Positions 1-8,619 of a stretch of 64,000 nt of DNA are shown here, one piece after another. Position 1 is the first letter of the stretch; each line of letters opens with the position of its first letter. The stretch comes from an uncultured Leifsonia sp. Its GTDB lineage: Bacteria > Actinomycetota > Actinomycetes > Actinomycetales > Microbacteriaceae. A model generated the notes under the pieces. It was not told the origin of the DNA. It saw only the letters and a list, made by a program, of their open reading frames with translations, and did no database searches. The stretch is taken from assembly GCF_945957465.1 (NCBI RefSeq), contig NZ_CAMFLC010000009.1:40245-104244 (forward strand). Direction: 5' to 3'. Position numbers and translations under genes: made by a program.

Positions 1-169
1 GGGCGAGTGCCTTGCTGCCTTGGTCGATCAGCACCGCGCCGGCGGCGACGGCGCACGCGAGCAGGAACCAGCGGAGCCGGACGCGCGCCGCCGCCGGGCC
101 GGCAGAACTCGCTTCCACGGCATCCGCTTTTCCCGGGGAGGGAGCGGAGCCGTCAAGGGGATCGGTCAT
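1..169 (-). CDS. lspA: Lipoprotein signal peptidase (LspA), N-terminal part, cut by window edge
   Basis: The first 56 residues are visible; the gene runs off the left edge. After a 30-residue Ser/Ala/Pro-rich leader comes one hydrophobic segment and then VLIDQGSKALA, the typical start of LspA, where an Asp-Gln pair follows the first membrane helix. LspA is a membrane aspartyl protease that removes signal peptides from lipidated prolipoproteins. The ATG overlaps the cadA stop (ATGA), so the two genes are translationally coupled. LspA paralogues inside metal-resistance operons are known (PbrC type, lead resistance), so this is more likely an accessory copy than the chromosomal one. The catalytic Asp pair lies outside the window and cannot be checked. 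Confidence 0.82.
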   Translation of the reverse strand, partial: MTDPLDGSAPSPGKADAVEASSAGPAAARVRLRWFLLACAVAAGAVLIDQGSKALA

Positions 170-2070
170 GCCTTCGTGCGCCGCGCCGCGCGGAGCCCGT
201 TGAGGATGACGACGACTTCAGCGACCTCGTGTACAAGCACGACCGCGGCGAGCCCGAGGACTCCGGTGATCGCGAGCGGCAGCAGCGCCACGATGATCGC
301 GATCGACAACACGACGTTCTGGTTGATGATGTTGCGGCCGCGGCGGGCGTGGGCGAGGGCCTGTGGGATGAGGCGCAGGTCGTGGCCGGTGAACGCGACG
401 TCGGCCGACTCGATCGCAGCATCGGCGCCCTTGGCTCCCATAGCGATCCCCACATCCGCGGCCGCCAGCGCGGGAGCGTCGTTGATGCCGTCCCCGATCA
501 TGGCAGTGGGCTGAGACTTCGACAACTTCGCGACGGCGGTGGCCTTGTCCTCGGGGCGCAGCTCGGCGCGCACGTCCCTGATGCCGGCCTGGTCGGCCAG
601 CGCTGCGGCGGTGCGGGCGTTGTCGCCGGTGAGCATCGTCACCCCGATCCCGCGGCGGTTCAGCGTGGCGATGACCTCGGGAACCTCTGGGCGCAGTTCG
701 TCACGCACCCCGATCGCCCCGGCCGGCTGGTCGCCTCGGTGCACGATGACGACGGTCATCCCCTCGGACTCCATCGCCCGCACCTGGTCGGCCAGTGATC
801 CGGCATCCAGCCAGCGGGGGCTACCGACGGCGAGACGGGCACTACCGAGCGTGCCGGTGATGCCGCGCCCGGCGGTCTCGGTGACGTCGTGCGCGGTCGG
901 GGCGTCGGGGACGGCCTTCGTGATCGCGGCGGCCAGCGGGTGCGTGCTGTGACCTTCCAGGCTCGCCGCCCACGCCAGCACCTCATTCTCGGTCGCGCCG
1001 GTGGTGACGACGCGGGTCACCGTGGGCTCGTTGCGGGTCAGCGTGCCGGTCTTGTCGACGGCGAGGTGGCGGATGCCGCCGAACCGCTCGAACGCGGCCC
1101 CGGACTTCACGACCACACCGAACTTCGACGCCGCGCCGATCGCGGAAACAACGGTGACCGGGACGGCGATCGCCAGCGCGCACGGCGAGGCTGCGACCAG
1201 CACCACCAGAGCGCGGGTGATCCACAGCTCAGGGTCGCCGCTCAACAGCGACCCAAGCACGCCGACCAGCACGGCGAGGATCATCACGCCGGGCACCAGC
1301 GGGCGGGCGATCCGGTCGGCCAGGCGGGCACGGTCGCCCTTCTCGGCCTGCGCCTGCTCGACCAGCTCCACGATGGTGGTGAGCGAGTTGTCGGTGCCGG
1401 CGGCGGTGGCCTCGACCTCGAGCACGCCGGTGGTGTTGATTGACCCGGCCGAGACGTCGGTGCCCGGTTCGACCTCGACCGGGATCGATTCACCCGTGAT
1501 CGCGGACGTGTCCAGGCTGCTTCGCCCGGCCCGCACGGTGCCGTCGGTGGCGATCCGTTCGCCCGGCCGGACCACCAGGACATCCCCGACGCGCAGCTCC
1601 TTCGCCTCGACCTCGGCGGTGGCGTCGCCGCGCTTGACGAGTGCGGTGTCGGGCACGAGCTTCAACAGCGCCCGCAACCCTGCGCGGGCGCGGTCCATCG
1701 CCTTGTCCTCCAGCGCCTCCGCAATGGAGTACAGGAATGCCAGCGCGGCGGCCTCCTCGACGTAGCCGAGGATCACCGCGCCGGTCGCGCTGATCGTCAT
1801 CAGCAGCCCGATGCCGAACTTGCCCTTGGTGAACAGCTTGCGCAGCGCGCCCGGCACGAACGTGTAAGCGCCCAGCAGCAGGCCGATCCAGAACAGCACC
1901 AGGCCCGCGGTCTCCGCGCCGGTCCACTCGCACACCAGGCCGGCGGCGAACGCGACGCCGGAGGCGATCGGGATCAGAACGCTCGGGCTCCGATACCACG
2001 GCCGGTCATCGTCATCATCGTGGTCGTCGAGGTCGACGTGCTCGACCTGCGAACCTGTGACCGCGCTCAC
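166..2070 (-). CDS. P1B-4-type heavy-metal translocating ATPase
   Basis: A 634-aa membrane ATPase that exports divalent metal ions. It has a His/Asp-rich N-terminus (HVDLDDHDDDDD), a TGES actuator motif, the phosphorylation site DKTGTLT (about residue 336) and the hinge GDGINDAPALAA. The membrane metal-site motif reads SPC (about residue 294) rather than CPC. The last helix carries VHEVAEVVVILN, in the place of the HEGG-type motif of this subfamily. SPC is the P1B-4 signature (CoaT/CtpD/CzcP-like), so Co, Zn, Cd or Fe are possible substrates. No N-terminal CxxC domain is present. The GTG start overlaps the stop of the upstream repressor (GTGA), which excludes the much longer upstream reading frame. 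It forms one operon with the repressor and lspA. The exact metal cannot be read from sequence. Confidence 0.9.
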   Translation of the reverse strand: MSAVTGSQVEHVDLDDHDDDDDRPWYRSPSVLIPIASGVAFAAGLVCEWTGAETAGLVLFWIGLLLGAYTFVPGALRKLFTKGKFGIGLLMTISATGAVILGYVEEAAALAFLYSIAEALEDKAMDRARAGLRALLKLVPDTALVKRGDATAEVEAKELRVGDVLVVRPGERIATDGTVRAGRSSLDTSAITGESIPVEVEPGTDVSAGSINTTGVLEVEATAAGTDNSLTTIVELVEQAQAEKGDRARLADRIARPLVPGVMILAVLVGVLGSLLSGDPELWITRALVVLVAASPCALAIAVPVTVVSAIGAASKFGVVVKSGAAFERFGGIRHLAVDKTGTLTRNEPTVTRVVTTGATENEVLAWAASLEGHSTHPLAAAITKAVPDAPTAHDVTETAGRGITGTLGSARLAVGSPRWLDAGSLADQVRAMESEGMTVVIVHRGDQPAGAIGVRDELRPEVPEVIATLNRRGIGVTMLTGDNARTAAALADQAGIRDVRAELRPEDKATAVAKLSKSQPTAMIGDGINDAPALAAADVGIAMGAKGADAAIESADVAFTGHDLRLIPQALAHARRGRNIINQNVVLSIAIIVALLPLAITGVLGLAAVVLVHEVAEVVVILNGLRAARRTKA

Positions 2071-2426
2071 GCCCGCACCTCCCCCGCCTGGCAACCCTCG
2101 ACCCCGCAGTCCGGGTCCATGCACGGCACGCTCTCGTCGACCGCAAGCGTGACATCCACCAGCGCCGTCAGCGCGCGGGCCAGGTGCGGGTCTGCCACCT
2201 CGTAGCGGGTCTGTCGGCCCTCGGGCTCGGCCACCACGATCCCGCACCCGCGCAGGCATGTCAGATGGTTCGACACGTTCGAGCGCGACAACCCCAGCTC
2301 GCGGGACAGCACCGCCGGGTAGCTCGGCCCGGCCAGCAGGGTCAGCAGAATGCGGGAGCGGGTCGGGTCGGCCATAGCTCGGCCGAGCCGGTTCATCACG
2401 TCGAGTCGATCGGAAATAGTCAGCAT
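2067..2426 (-). CDS. cmtR: CmtR-type ArsR/SmtB metal-sensing repressor
   Basis: A 119-aa winged-helix repressor. The recognition helix region reads LGLSRSNVSNHL. Cysteines fall at positions 57 and 61 (CLRGC) and 102 (VPCMDPDC). These are the Cd/Pb ligand positions known for Mycobacterium tuberculosis CmtR, and the numbering is identical. The family releases DNA when it binds Cd(II) or Pb(II), turning on the adjacent exporter. The ATG at 2426 is chosen because the frame upstream of it runs into the palindromic operator. It is the first gene of the repressor–ATPase–lspA operon. Five additional C-terminal residues around Cys107 and Cys112 could give extra ligands, which is an inference. Confidence 0.92.
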   Translation of the reverse strand: MLTISDRLDVMNRLGRAMADPTRSRILLTLLAGPSYPAVLSRELGLSRSNVSNHLTCLRGCGIVVAEPEGRQTRYEVADPHLARALTALVDVTLAVDESVPCMDPDCGVEGCQAGEVRA

Positions 2427-2434
2427 ACGATGAC

Positions 2435-2454
2435 TATACACTGTACGATGTATA
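2435..2454 (-). promoter_or_regulatory. Palindromic operator of the metal-resistance operon
   Basis: A 20-bp near-perfect palindrome beginning TATACA and ending TGTATA (16 of 20 positions symmetrical) lies 8 bp upstream of the repressor ATG. Its position and AT-rich dyad fit an ArsR/CmtR autoregulatory operator overlapping the promoter. Binding is inferred from position and symmetry only. Confidence 0.65.
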
Positions 2455-2579
2455 TTCGGCGCCAGGTGTCCTCACGAGCGGCGAGTCAGTTGACAGCTCC
2501 CTACCAGCGAGCGTGGCGAAGTGCTCGAAGATCCGTCGTGGAGAATATGTCCCGTTCCTCGGTGCCGGCGTCCCGCTCG

Positions 2580-2873
2580 ATTAAGGTCGACGACTACTTG
2601 GCCGCCGCATGCCTGCTGCCGAACCTTCAGTTGCTGGGTGGGGCCGCCAACATCGAGAAGCAGGATGGACTGCCTGCGGAGTGGATGGACACCGCCTTCC
2701 CGAGCGAGAACAAGCGAGCTACGTACCTTGCCGAGGACGACCTCGACGGCCTTCCGCTCGACTTGGCCGACTTCACCTCGTTCTTCGAGCAGCGCAAGCA
2801 GCGAGTCCGGGTCCGCCTGCTCGCCGCTCTGGGAACGACACCGGGAGCACCGGAGGACGCCGCTCTCGCGTAG
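2580..2873 (+). pseudogene. C-terminal remnant of a DUF262/DUF1524 (GmrSD-like) protein
   Basis: About 97 codons of an open frame read IKVDDYLAAACLLPNLQLL, then GGAANIEKQDGLPAEWMD, then SFFEQRKQRVRVRLLAAL. This resembles the extreme C-terminus of DUF262 proteins, where DUF1524 carries HNH-type nuclease activity: the 'LPNLQLL.G..NI.K' and 'F...R...L...L' blocks after the catalytic region. Nothing upstream in this frame resembles the rest of the family, and no plausible start is seen. I therefore read it as the tail left after a deletion that joined it to the cadA promoter region. GmrSD-type enzymes are modification-dependent restriction systems, so this may be the ruin of a defence gene. The family assignment comes from pattern memory. 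Confidence 0.5.
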
Positions 2874-2880
2874 CCCACGT

Positions 2881-4005
2881 TCACGCGGCGAGCAGTGACA
2901 GCGCGGACACAGCCTGGAGGGGTAGCACTCCGTTGCCGAGGGCGGTGATCTGTTGATTCTGCGTCAGGTCGCCGCTATCGGTGACCCATCCAGTCGGCAG
3001 GCCCATGAGCCATTCGACGAATGCCGGTGCTGGGCGGGGGCCGTCGGCGTCGTTCAGGAGGGCTGGCGCTTGCGCGGGTCGCCCGGTGATGTGTTCCCAA
3101 CGAGTGATGGCGTCGGCGTAGCGTCCCCATCGCTGAACAGTCCGTCGATCAGCGACCACAGCGTCTCCGATTCGGCTCTCCTGTTCGATGAGCCACCCGG
3201 TCCGTGGAGGGCGAAGTCGATGATCTGGTGCGACAGCGCAATCGTCCCTCGTCTCGCTCGCACCTGGTCGAGAGTCTCTCCACCGCGCGATGAGTCCGTC
3301 GCCAGCGGGGTGCGGAACAGTGCGCCGGGCGAGGGCGAAGATGCGGAAGCGTTGGTGAGGAGCGCCGACAAGGGAAGCCGGTAAGCCGATCCATCCTGCA
3401 TCCAGCCGCAAGTCGGCCAGATCGCCGAGAACGGCGCCGAGAGCCCGAAGAGGTCGAGTTGCGTAGTCTCCCAGATGCCACGGGTCGGGTTCCACGTTGC
3501 GAAGGGTTGCGCCGTCGGGGGATGCATCGCCTGGGTTGCGTCGGTCATGGTTATCTCCTTCTGCGGATGGCCGCGTCGCGGGTGAGGACAGCAGCCCGCG
3601 GACGTTCTCGATGACGACCCATTCGGGCTGGAGCGCGTCGATGGCTACGGCCATGTGCGCCCAGAGACCCGAGCGCGTACCCGGAGCAAGGCCGGCGCGC
3701 TTGCCTACCGTGGAAACGTCTTGGCACGGGAATCCGCCGATGAGGATGTCCACGGGCTCGACCTGACTCCAGTCGATGGCCGTGATGTCGCCAAGATTCG
3801 GAGCTTCGGGCCAGTGGTGCGAGAAGACGCGGGCGACGGGCGCGTTGAGTTCGGAGAACCACACGGTCGTGGCGTTGAATACGTGCTCGACGGCGAGGTC
3901 GAGGCCGCCGTAGCCGCTGAACAGCGACCCGATCCTGAGTCGTGGTTCGCCGCTGATGTCGAGGTCGTGCATAAAGTCTGCTCCGGTGAAGGTCGTCCCC
4001 GGCAT
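2881..4005 (-). CDS. DNA (cytosine-5-)-methyltransferase
   Basis: A 374-aa C5-cytosine methyltransferase with the family motifs in order: motif I SLFSGYGGLDLAV (SAM binding), motif IV GGFPCQDVS with the catalytic Cys, motif VI ENVRG, motif VIII QRFRIF and motif X GNGVLPLQAVSAL. The variable target-recognition region lies between VIII and X. I chose the ATG at 4005 because GAGG precedes it at good distance; a TTG further upstream and an ATG at 3972 are alternatives. No cognate restriction gene is next to it; only the DUF262-like tail lies downstream on the other strand. It may be an orphan methyltransferase that protects the mobile element from host restriction. Its recognition sequence is unknown. 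Confidence 0.9.
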   Translation of the reverse strand: MPGTTFTGADFMHDLDISGEPRLRIGSLFSGYGGLDLAVEHVFNATTVWFSELNAPVARVFSHHWPEAPNLGDITAIDWSQVEPVDILIGGFPCQDVSTVGKRAGLAPGTRSGLWAHMAVAIDALQPEWVVIENVRGLLSSPATRPSAEGDNHDRRNPGDASPDGATLRNVEPDPWHLGDYATRPLRALGAVLGDLADLRLDAGWIGLPASLVGAPHQRFRIFALARRTVPHPAGDGLIARWRDSRPGASETRDDCAVAPDHRLRPPRTGWLIEQESRIGDAVVADRRTVQRWGRYADAITRWEHITGRPAQAPALLNDADGPRPAPAFVEWLMGLPTGWVTDSGDLTQNQQITALGNGVLPLQAVSALSLLAA

Positions 4006-4239
4006 CCGTGCCTCGTTGAGCACTGATGCCGAGCTGGCCAACTGTCAGGTGCACAACTCCGGCACGCCCGCAGCTCGTCGAGCCACGCGAGCGACACCGC
4101 CCGACGCCCCCATCTCCGGCCTTCGCTCTGACCGCCATCCGAGGTCACACGCGTCTTGCAGATCGAGGTAGCCGGGCATTACCGCGGCAGAGGTCACCGG
4201 GTGAGGGTGCTCACCTGCCCGGCAGGAGCGGAGGTGAGC

Positions 4240-6852
4240 ATGACGGTTTCGATGCGCGTGATGTCGGCAGGTGACGGCTATAAGTACCTGCTCAAGACCG
4301 TCGCGGCAGCCGACGGCAACAGGCCGCTCTCGACGCCACTCACTCGCTACTACATGGAAGTAGGCACCCCGCCCGGCCGCTGGGTCGGCGCGGGCGTAGC
4401 GGCCCTCGGCAAGGGCGAGATTCAGTTGGGCGACCGAGTATCAGAACACCAACTCCAGCTACTGATGGGGACTGGCCATGATCCGATCACCGACCAGCCG
4501 CTCGGTCGTTCCTTCCCGACCTACAGGAGCCAGGCGGAGCGGATCGAGGCGCGCATCGCCGACCTCGAACCGACGATGACGCCTGGCGCCAAGGGCGAGG
4601 CCGTCGCGCAGATCGTTGCCGAGGAGACTGCCCGGAGCACACGACGCGCGGTAGCTGGCTTCGACTTCACCTTCTCGATCCCGAAGTCCGCGTCAGTGTT
4701 GTGGGCGGTCGCAGACGCCGGGGTCCAAGCGCTGATCGCGGAGGCGCATCATCGAGCGGTTGCGGAGGTGGCTGCGTTCATGGAACGCGAGGTTGCAGCC
4801 ACCCGCACGGGCGCAACCGCCGGAGATGGCGCGGTTGCGCAGGTCGATGTCACCGGACTCATCGCGACCGCATTCGATCACTTCGACTCCCGCGCCGGCG
4901 ACCCCCACCTCCACACGCACGTCGTCATCAGCAACAAGGCCAAGACCGTCCTCGACGGGAAGTGGCGCTCGCTTGACGGCAGACCGATGCACGCCGCCGT
5001 CGTGGCGCTCTCCGAACTACACGAAGCCGTGTTCGCCGACCACATGACGCGCACCTTCGGCCTCTCCTGGGAAGCGCGCGAGATGGGCCGTGACCGGAAC
5101 CCAGCATGGGCGATCACGGGAGTCCCAGAAGAACTGGTCACAGAGTTCTCTACCCGCGCCCGCCACATCGACGCCGAGAAGAACCGGCTCATCGACGAGT
5201 ACGTCGCTCAACACGGACGCCAACCATCGAACGCAACAATCCTCAAACTGCGAGCCCAAGCCACACTCGCGACCCGCCCAGAGAAGCAGGTCCGATCCTT
5301 GGCTGACCTGACCGCCGAGTGGCGGGACCGCGCCACGAAGACGCTCGGCCGGGACGCGACGACGTGGGCACGCGAGGTCACCGACAACGACAAGCCGCTC
5401 CTGCTGCGCGCCGATGACGTGCCGCTCGACGTGATTGGCGAGTTGGGGCGTTCGGTCGTCGAGGTGGTCGGTGAGAAGCGCTCGACCTGGCGGCGATGGA
5501 ATCTCATGGCCGAGGCATCCCGGCAGACGATGGGCTGGCGCTTCGCCACCATGCAAGACCGGGAAGCCATCGTCGCGATGACCGCCGACGCCGCCGAACT
5601 CGTCTCGCTCCGGCTGACTCCGCCTGAACTCGCAGCCTCTCCGGTCGTGTTCCGCCGGCCCGACGGCAGCTCGGTGTTCCGACCGAAGAGCTCGACCGTG
5701 TTCACCTCCGAGACCCAGCTCGCGGCCGAGGACAGACTCCTCGAACGAGCGGCGAACTTGGCCGGTCCGACAGTGCCTCTCGCAACCGTTGAGACGATCA
5801 CGCGCAGTCCTGACGCAGACGGCCGGATGCTCGGCGACGACCAAGCCGACGCCCTGACCCGCATCGCGGTATCAGGACGCCTCCTCGATGTTCTCGTCGG
5901 CCCCGCCGGGGCGGGCAAGACCACCGCCATGAACGCACTCCGCCGCGCCTGGGAGGCCGAGCATGGCTCCGGGTCCGTCGTCGGGCTGGCGCCGTCAGCG
6001 GTCGCAGCCCAGGTCCTCGCCGACGATCTCGGGATCGCGACGGAGAACACGGCGAAGTGGTGGCAGAACCACCTCCTCCACGGCACCACCTTCGAGGCGG
6101 GCCAACTCGTCATCATCGACGAAGCCTCCCTCGCCGGCACCCTGTCCCTGGACCGCATCACCCACCTCGCCCAGAACGCGGGCGCGAAGGTACTCCTGGT
6201 CGGCGACTACGCCCAACTGCAATCCGTAGACGCCGGCGGCGCGTTCGCGATGATCGCCAGAGACAGAGCCGACACCCCCGAACTTGTCGACGTTCACCGC
6301 TTCACCCACGCCTGGGAGAAGACCGCCTCACTCGAACTACGCCAGGGACGAACCCAAGCCATCGACACCTACCTCGTCCATGAGCGCATCACAGATGGCG
6401 ACGGCGAGGCCATGACAGAGGCCGCCTACAACGCCTGGCGCGCCGACCGCGACGCGGGACTGGTGTCTGTGATGATCGCCGAGACCCATGAAGACGTGAC
6501 CGCACTGAACCGGCGCGCCCGCGCCGACCTGATCCTCAACAAGACGCTGAACCCCGACCGCGAAGTCGAACTGCGCGACGGCACCGCCGCAGGCGTCGGC
6601 GACACCATCATCACGCGACTCAACAACCGGAGCCTGCGCACCCTGGCCGGGCGGGACTGGGTGCGCAACGGCGACATCTGGACCGTAACCGCCGTCGGTG
6701 ACGACGGGACCATCACCATCGCACGCGACTACGGGACCGGCACCTCGATCCGCGACGACGGAACCATCAGGGCTGGCAGGCGCGCGCGCAGGTTCGGCGG
6801 CGGCATCGTCCTCCCCGCTGCGTATGTGGCTGAGCATGTCGATCTCGGCTAG
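4240..6852 (+). pseudogene. traA: TraA-like MobF relaxase/helicase, 5' part (interrupted)
   Basis: The first 870 codons of a conjugative relaxase fused to a RecD-like helicase. The relaxase HUH-type motif DPHLHTHVV is at about residues 221–229. The helicase has Walker A GPAGAGKTT at 554–562, Walker B LVIIDEAS around 626 and motif III LLVGDYAQLQSVD. The ATG at 4240 follows a strong GGAGG ribosome site. The frame ends at a TAG made by the junction with the inserted element: codon GGC, then TA from the gene and G from the insert. The missing end, starting with the helicase motif GYAVTAYRAQG, resumes at 8620 in the correct frame. The protein as read lacks helicase motif VI and should be inactive for DNA transfer unless the insert excises. 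Confidence 0.88.
6844..6851 (+). repeat. Left core repeat (attL) of the integrative element
   Basis: CTCGGCTA occurs here and again at 8612–8619, flanking the insertion exactly. Just inside it, the arm at 6851–6872 is the reverse complement of 8597–8618 with one mismatch. Joining the two inner arms through the core would give a long, nearly palindromic site of the kind used as attP by large serine integrases. The serine integrase gene begins about 56 bp inside this end. Confidence 0.72.
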
Positions 6853-6907
6853 CCGAGGTTCTGTAAACGCACCTACCTCTCACACGAGTAGGAAGGTGGG
6901 CCGGAAC

Positions 6908-7282
6908 ATGGGTCACAACGAGCAGCAGAGACAGGCCACGGAGCCGTTGCGGGCGGTGGTGTACGTGAGGATCAGTGACGACCCCGAGGGTACGGAGCGG
7001 GGTGTGGATCGGCAAGAGGCGGACTGTCGCGCTTACGCTGCCGCTCACGGGTGGGAGGTCAGCGCGGTGTTCCGCGAGAATGACACGTCGGCGTTCAAGC
7101 AGCGCACGATTACGTTGCCGTCTGGTGAGCGGGTGCGGCGGGTGGTCCGCCCGCAGTTCCGCGCGATGGATCCGCATCGACACCATAGTGCCAAGTCAGG
7201 TGCACTCCCGGGATGCGTTCCATTGGTGAAACCGAGCTGCTGCGAGACAACCTACGTCGATGATTTGTACAGCCGCAGCTGA
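6908..7282 (+). pseudogene. Serine recombinase (large integrase), N-terminal fragment
   Basis: An ATG at 6908 starts a frame of 124 codons. Residues about 15–85 match the N-terminal catalytic domain of serine recombinases: VVYVRISDDPEG contains the catalytic Ser in its YxRxS context, followed by RGVDRQEADCRAYA and GWEVSAVFREND. After RRVVRPQFRAM, near 7170, the similarity stops and the frame continues only as unrelated codons to a stop. The catalytic domain is therefore incomplete, and the recombinase and zinc-ribbon regions of a large serine integrase are absent. Its place next to the left att-like site is the usual layout for integrase and attP. The break near 7170 probably marks where the resistance-gene segment was joined. 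Confidence 0.75.
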
Positions 7283-7367
7283 CCCGATGCCGCTCGTGGT
7301 CGAGCACGTCGGATCGATTCAGAACGACTTATACTTGGCCAGAACCCGCAGTCTTGTTAGGAGCCAG

Positions 7368-8153
7368 ATGTCCCCAGTCCGCCCTGCGTTCCCAATCACG
7401 TGGGAACAGGAACTGACCGGCTACTCATGGGAGTTGCAGACAACCGGTGGATCGGACGCAGCCGTTTTTCGGTTGACGTCTCCAGACGGAGACGTCCTCT
7501 TTGTTAAGACGGAACCAGTCAGATGTTTGGGCGAACTCCCGGGTGAGGCGGCGCGCCTGAGATGGCTGACGACAACGGGAGTGCCCTGTGCCCGCGTGCT
7601 CGACGAAATCACTTCTACAGGGCGGCATTGGTTGTTGCTCGACGACGTTCCCGGCAACGACCTGTCCTCCGCTCCGATTGAACCTGCGGCAAAGGCCCGG
7701 ATCGCGGCTAAGGCGTTGCGCCGGCTGCACACTCTGATGACGGACAGCTGCCCTTTCGACCACCGTGTCTCTCACCGCATCGAGCAGGCCCGTGCCCGTT
7801 GGGAGGCGGGCCTAGTCGACACTAATGATTTCGACGATGAACACCGTGACCGCGACCCAAGCGAACTGCTCGCGATGCTTCAAGGGCTTCGTCCCGTTCA
7901 TGAAGATCTCGTTGTTACGCATGGGGATGCATGCCTGTCCAACTTGATTGTGGACGAGGACCGCTTCTCTGGCTTCATCGACTGCGGGCGGTTGGGAGTT
8001 GCCGACCGTCACCAGGACCTCGCGCTAGCAACGCGGGACATAGCCGAGCAACTCGGCCAATCATGGGTGCCCTTATTCCTCGACCAGTATGGGATCGAGG
8101 ACCTCGACCCGGCACGGACACGGTTCTACCGGCTCATGGACGAGTTCTTCTGA
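7368..8153 (+). CDS. aph(3'): Aminoglycoside 3'-phosphotransferase, APH(3')-II-like
   Basis: A 261-aa kinase that phosphorylates the 3'-hydroxyl of kanamycin- and neomycin-type aminoglycosides using ATP. It has a nucleotide-binding Lys47 (LFVKT), the catalytic loop HGDACLSN (Asp187, Asn192) and the metal-binding [17 protein letters not shown] (Asp205). It ends in FYRLMDEFF, as the neo/APH(3')-IIa enzyme of Tn5 does. By eye it is clearly related to APH(3')-IIa but differs at many positions, so it is a diverged member and not the Tn5 gene. A TTAGGAG ribosome site precedes the ATG. Codon use is less GC-biased than in the neighbours, which fits recent acquisition. It appears intact and should be functional. 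Confidence 0.93.
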   Translation: MSPVRPAFPITWEQELTGYSWELQTTGGSDAAVFRLTSPDGDVLFVKTEPVRCLGELPGEAARLRWLTTTGVPCARVLDEITSTGRHWLLLDDVPGNDLSSAPIEPAAKARIAAKALRRLHTLMTDSCPFDHRVSHRIEQARARWEAGLVDTNDFDDEHRDRDPSELLAMLQGLRPVHEDLVVTHGDACLSNLIVDEDRFSGFIDCGRLGVADRHQDLALATRDIAEQLGQSWVPLFLDQYGIEDLDPARTRFYRLMDEFF

Positions 8154-8214
8154 GGGTTCGCTGCAAAAACAAGCCGATCCAGACGCGGCTACTTCTGCTC
8201 GCGCACGGGGCACC

Positions 8215-8339
8215 TTACTTCGCGTAGTAGTGGATCAGCGGCGTCGAGAGCCAGCGCGGTCGGCGTCTGCGGCCGCGAACGAGTACAGAAGGTACTTGTA
8301 GCCGTCGCCGGCGCTCATCATCCGCATCGAGACCGTCAT
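8215..8339 (-). pseudogene. Remnant of a second traA 5' end (inverted)
   Basis: Read on the minus strand, this stretch starts MTVSMRMMSAGDGYKYLL, almost the same as the start of the resident traA at 4240. It continues through AAADADR, shifts frame and goes on as LSTPLIHYYAK before a stop. It differs from the resident gene at many bases, so it comes from another relative and is not a fresh duplication. Only about 40 codons remain. Confidence 0.7.
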
Positions 8340-8389
8340 GCGCAGTAGGTGAGCGAACATCGCGCGCTGCTTTGCCGTCATTGCGGAAG

Positions 8390-8523
8390 ATCTTGAGCGC
8401 ACGCGACGGGTACAAGTACCTACTGCCCATCGTCGCGGCCGTCGACGATGACAGGTCGTTGTCGACTGCTCTGGCGTGCTGCTACGCGGAGGCGGGGACG
8501 CCGCCCCCCGCCGCTGGTCTCGC
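8390..8523 (+). pseudogene. Remnant of a third traA 5' end
   Basis: On the plus strand a frame reads SARDGYKYLLPIVAAVDDD, then RSLSTALACCYAEAGTPP, matching residues about 10–45 of the resident TraA (GDGYKYLLKTVAAADGN, LSTPLTRYYMEVGTPP) with many changes and no proper start. It lies head-to-head with the remnant at 8215–8339, about 50–60 bp apart, giving an inverted pair. Homology fades after about 8523. Confidence 0.62.
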
Positions 8524-8611
8524 CCACAATCTACGCCCCGCGTATCCGGTGACATCAGTAGGCTGGAACTGCGCACAGGCCAACATTCACAGGTGAGTGC
8601 GTTTACCGAAC

Positions 8612-8619
8612 CTCGGCTA
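8612..8619 (+). repeat. Right core repeat (attR) of the integrative element
   Basis: The second copy of the CTCGGCTA core. The arm on its left (8597–8618) mirrors the left arm at 6851–6872. Right of the core the traA frame resumes at the codon for Tyr in GYAVTAYRAQG. Confidence 0.72.

Larger units (their letters stand above)
6852..8619 (+). mobile_element. 1.77-kb integrative element inside traA carrying an aminoglycoside kinase
   Basis: The element lies between two copies of CTCGGCTA, has inverted arms at both ends, and splits traA so that exact removal of one copy and the insert restores the frame (…CTC GGC TAC GCA…). It contains, left to right, the 5' part of a serine recombinase gene, an intact APH(3')-like gene, and two short remnants of other traA starts in opposite orientations. 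The integrase is incomplete, so the element can no longer move by itself. It looks like a decayed integrative element that lost its integrase end when the resistance gene arrived. A transposon with 22-bp inverted repeats is the alternative reading. Confidence 0.75.

Noticed and set aside
4200..4215. GGTGAG/CTCACC hairpin just upstream of traA as oriT
   Set aside because: The stem is only 6 bp and no nic-site consensus could be recognised; too weak to annotate.
6851..8618. Reading the traA insert as a classical transposon with 22-bp inverted repeats
   Set aside because: No transposase is present. The direct CTCGGCTA copies overlap the inverted arms, the ends next to a serine integrase resemble split attP arms, and removal restores the traA frame. 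I kept the integrative-element reading, though the transposon reading is not fully excluded.
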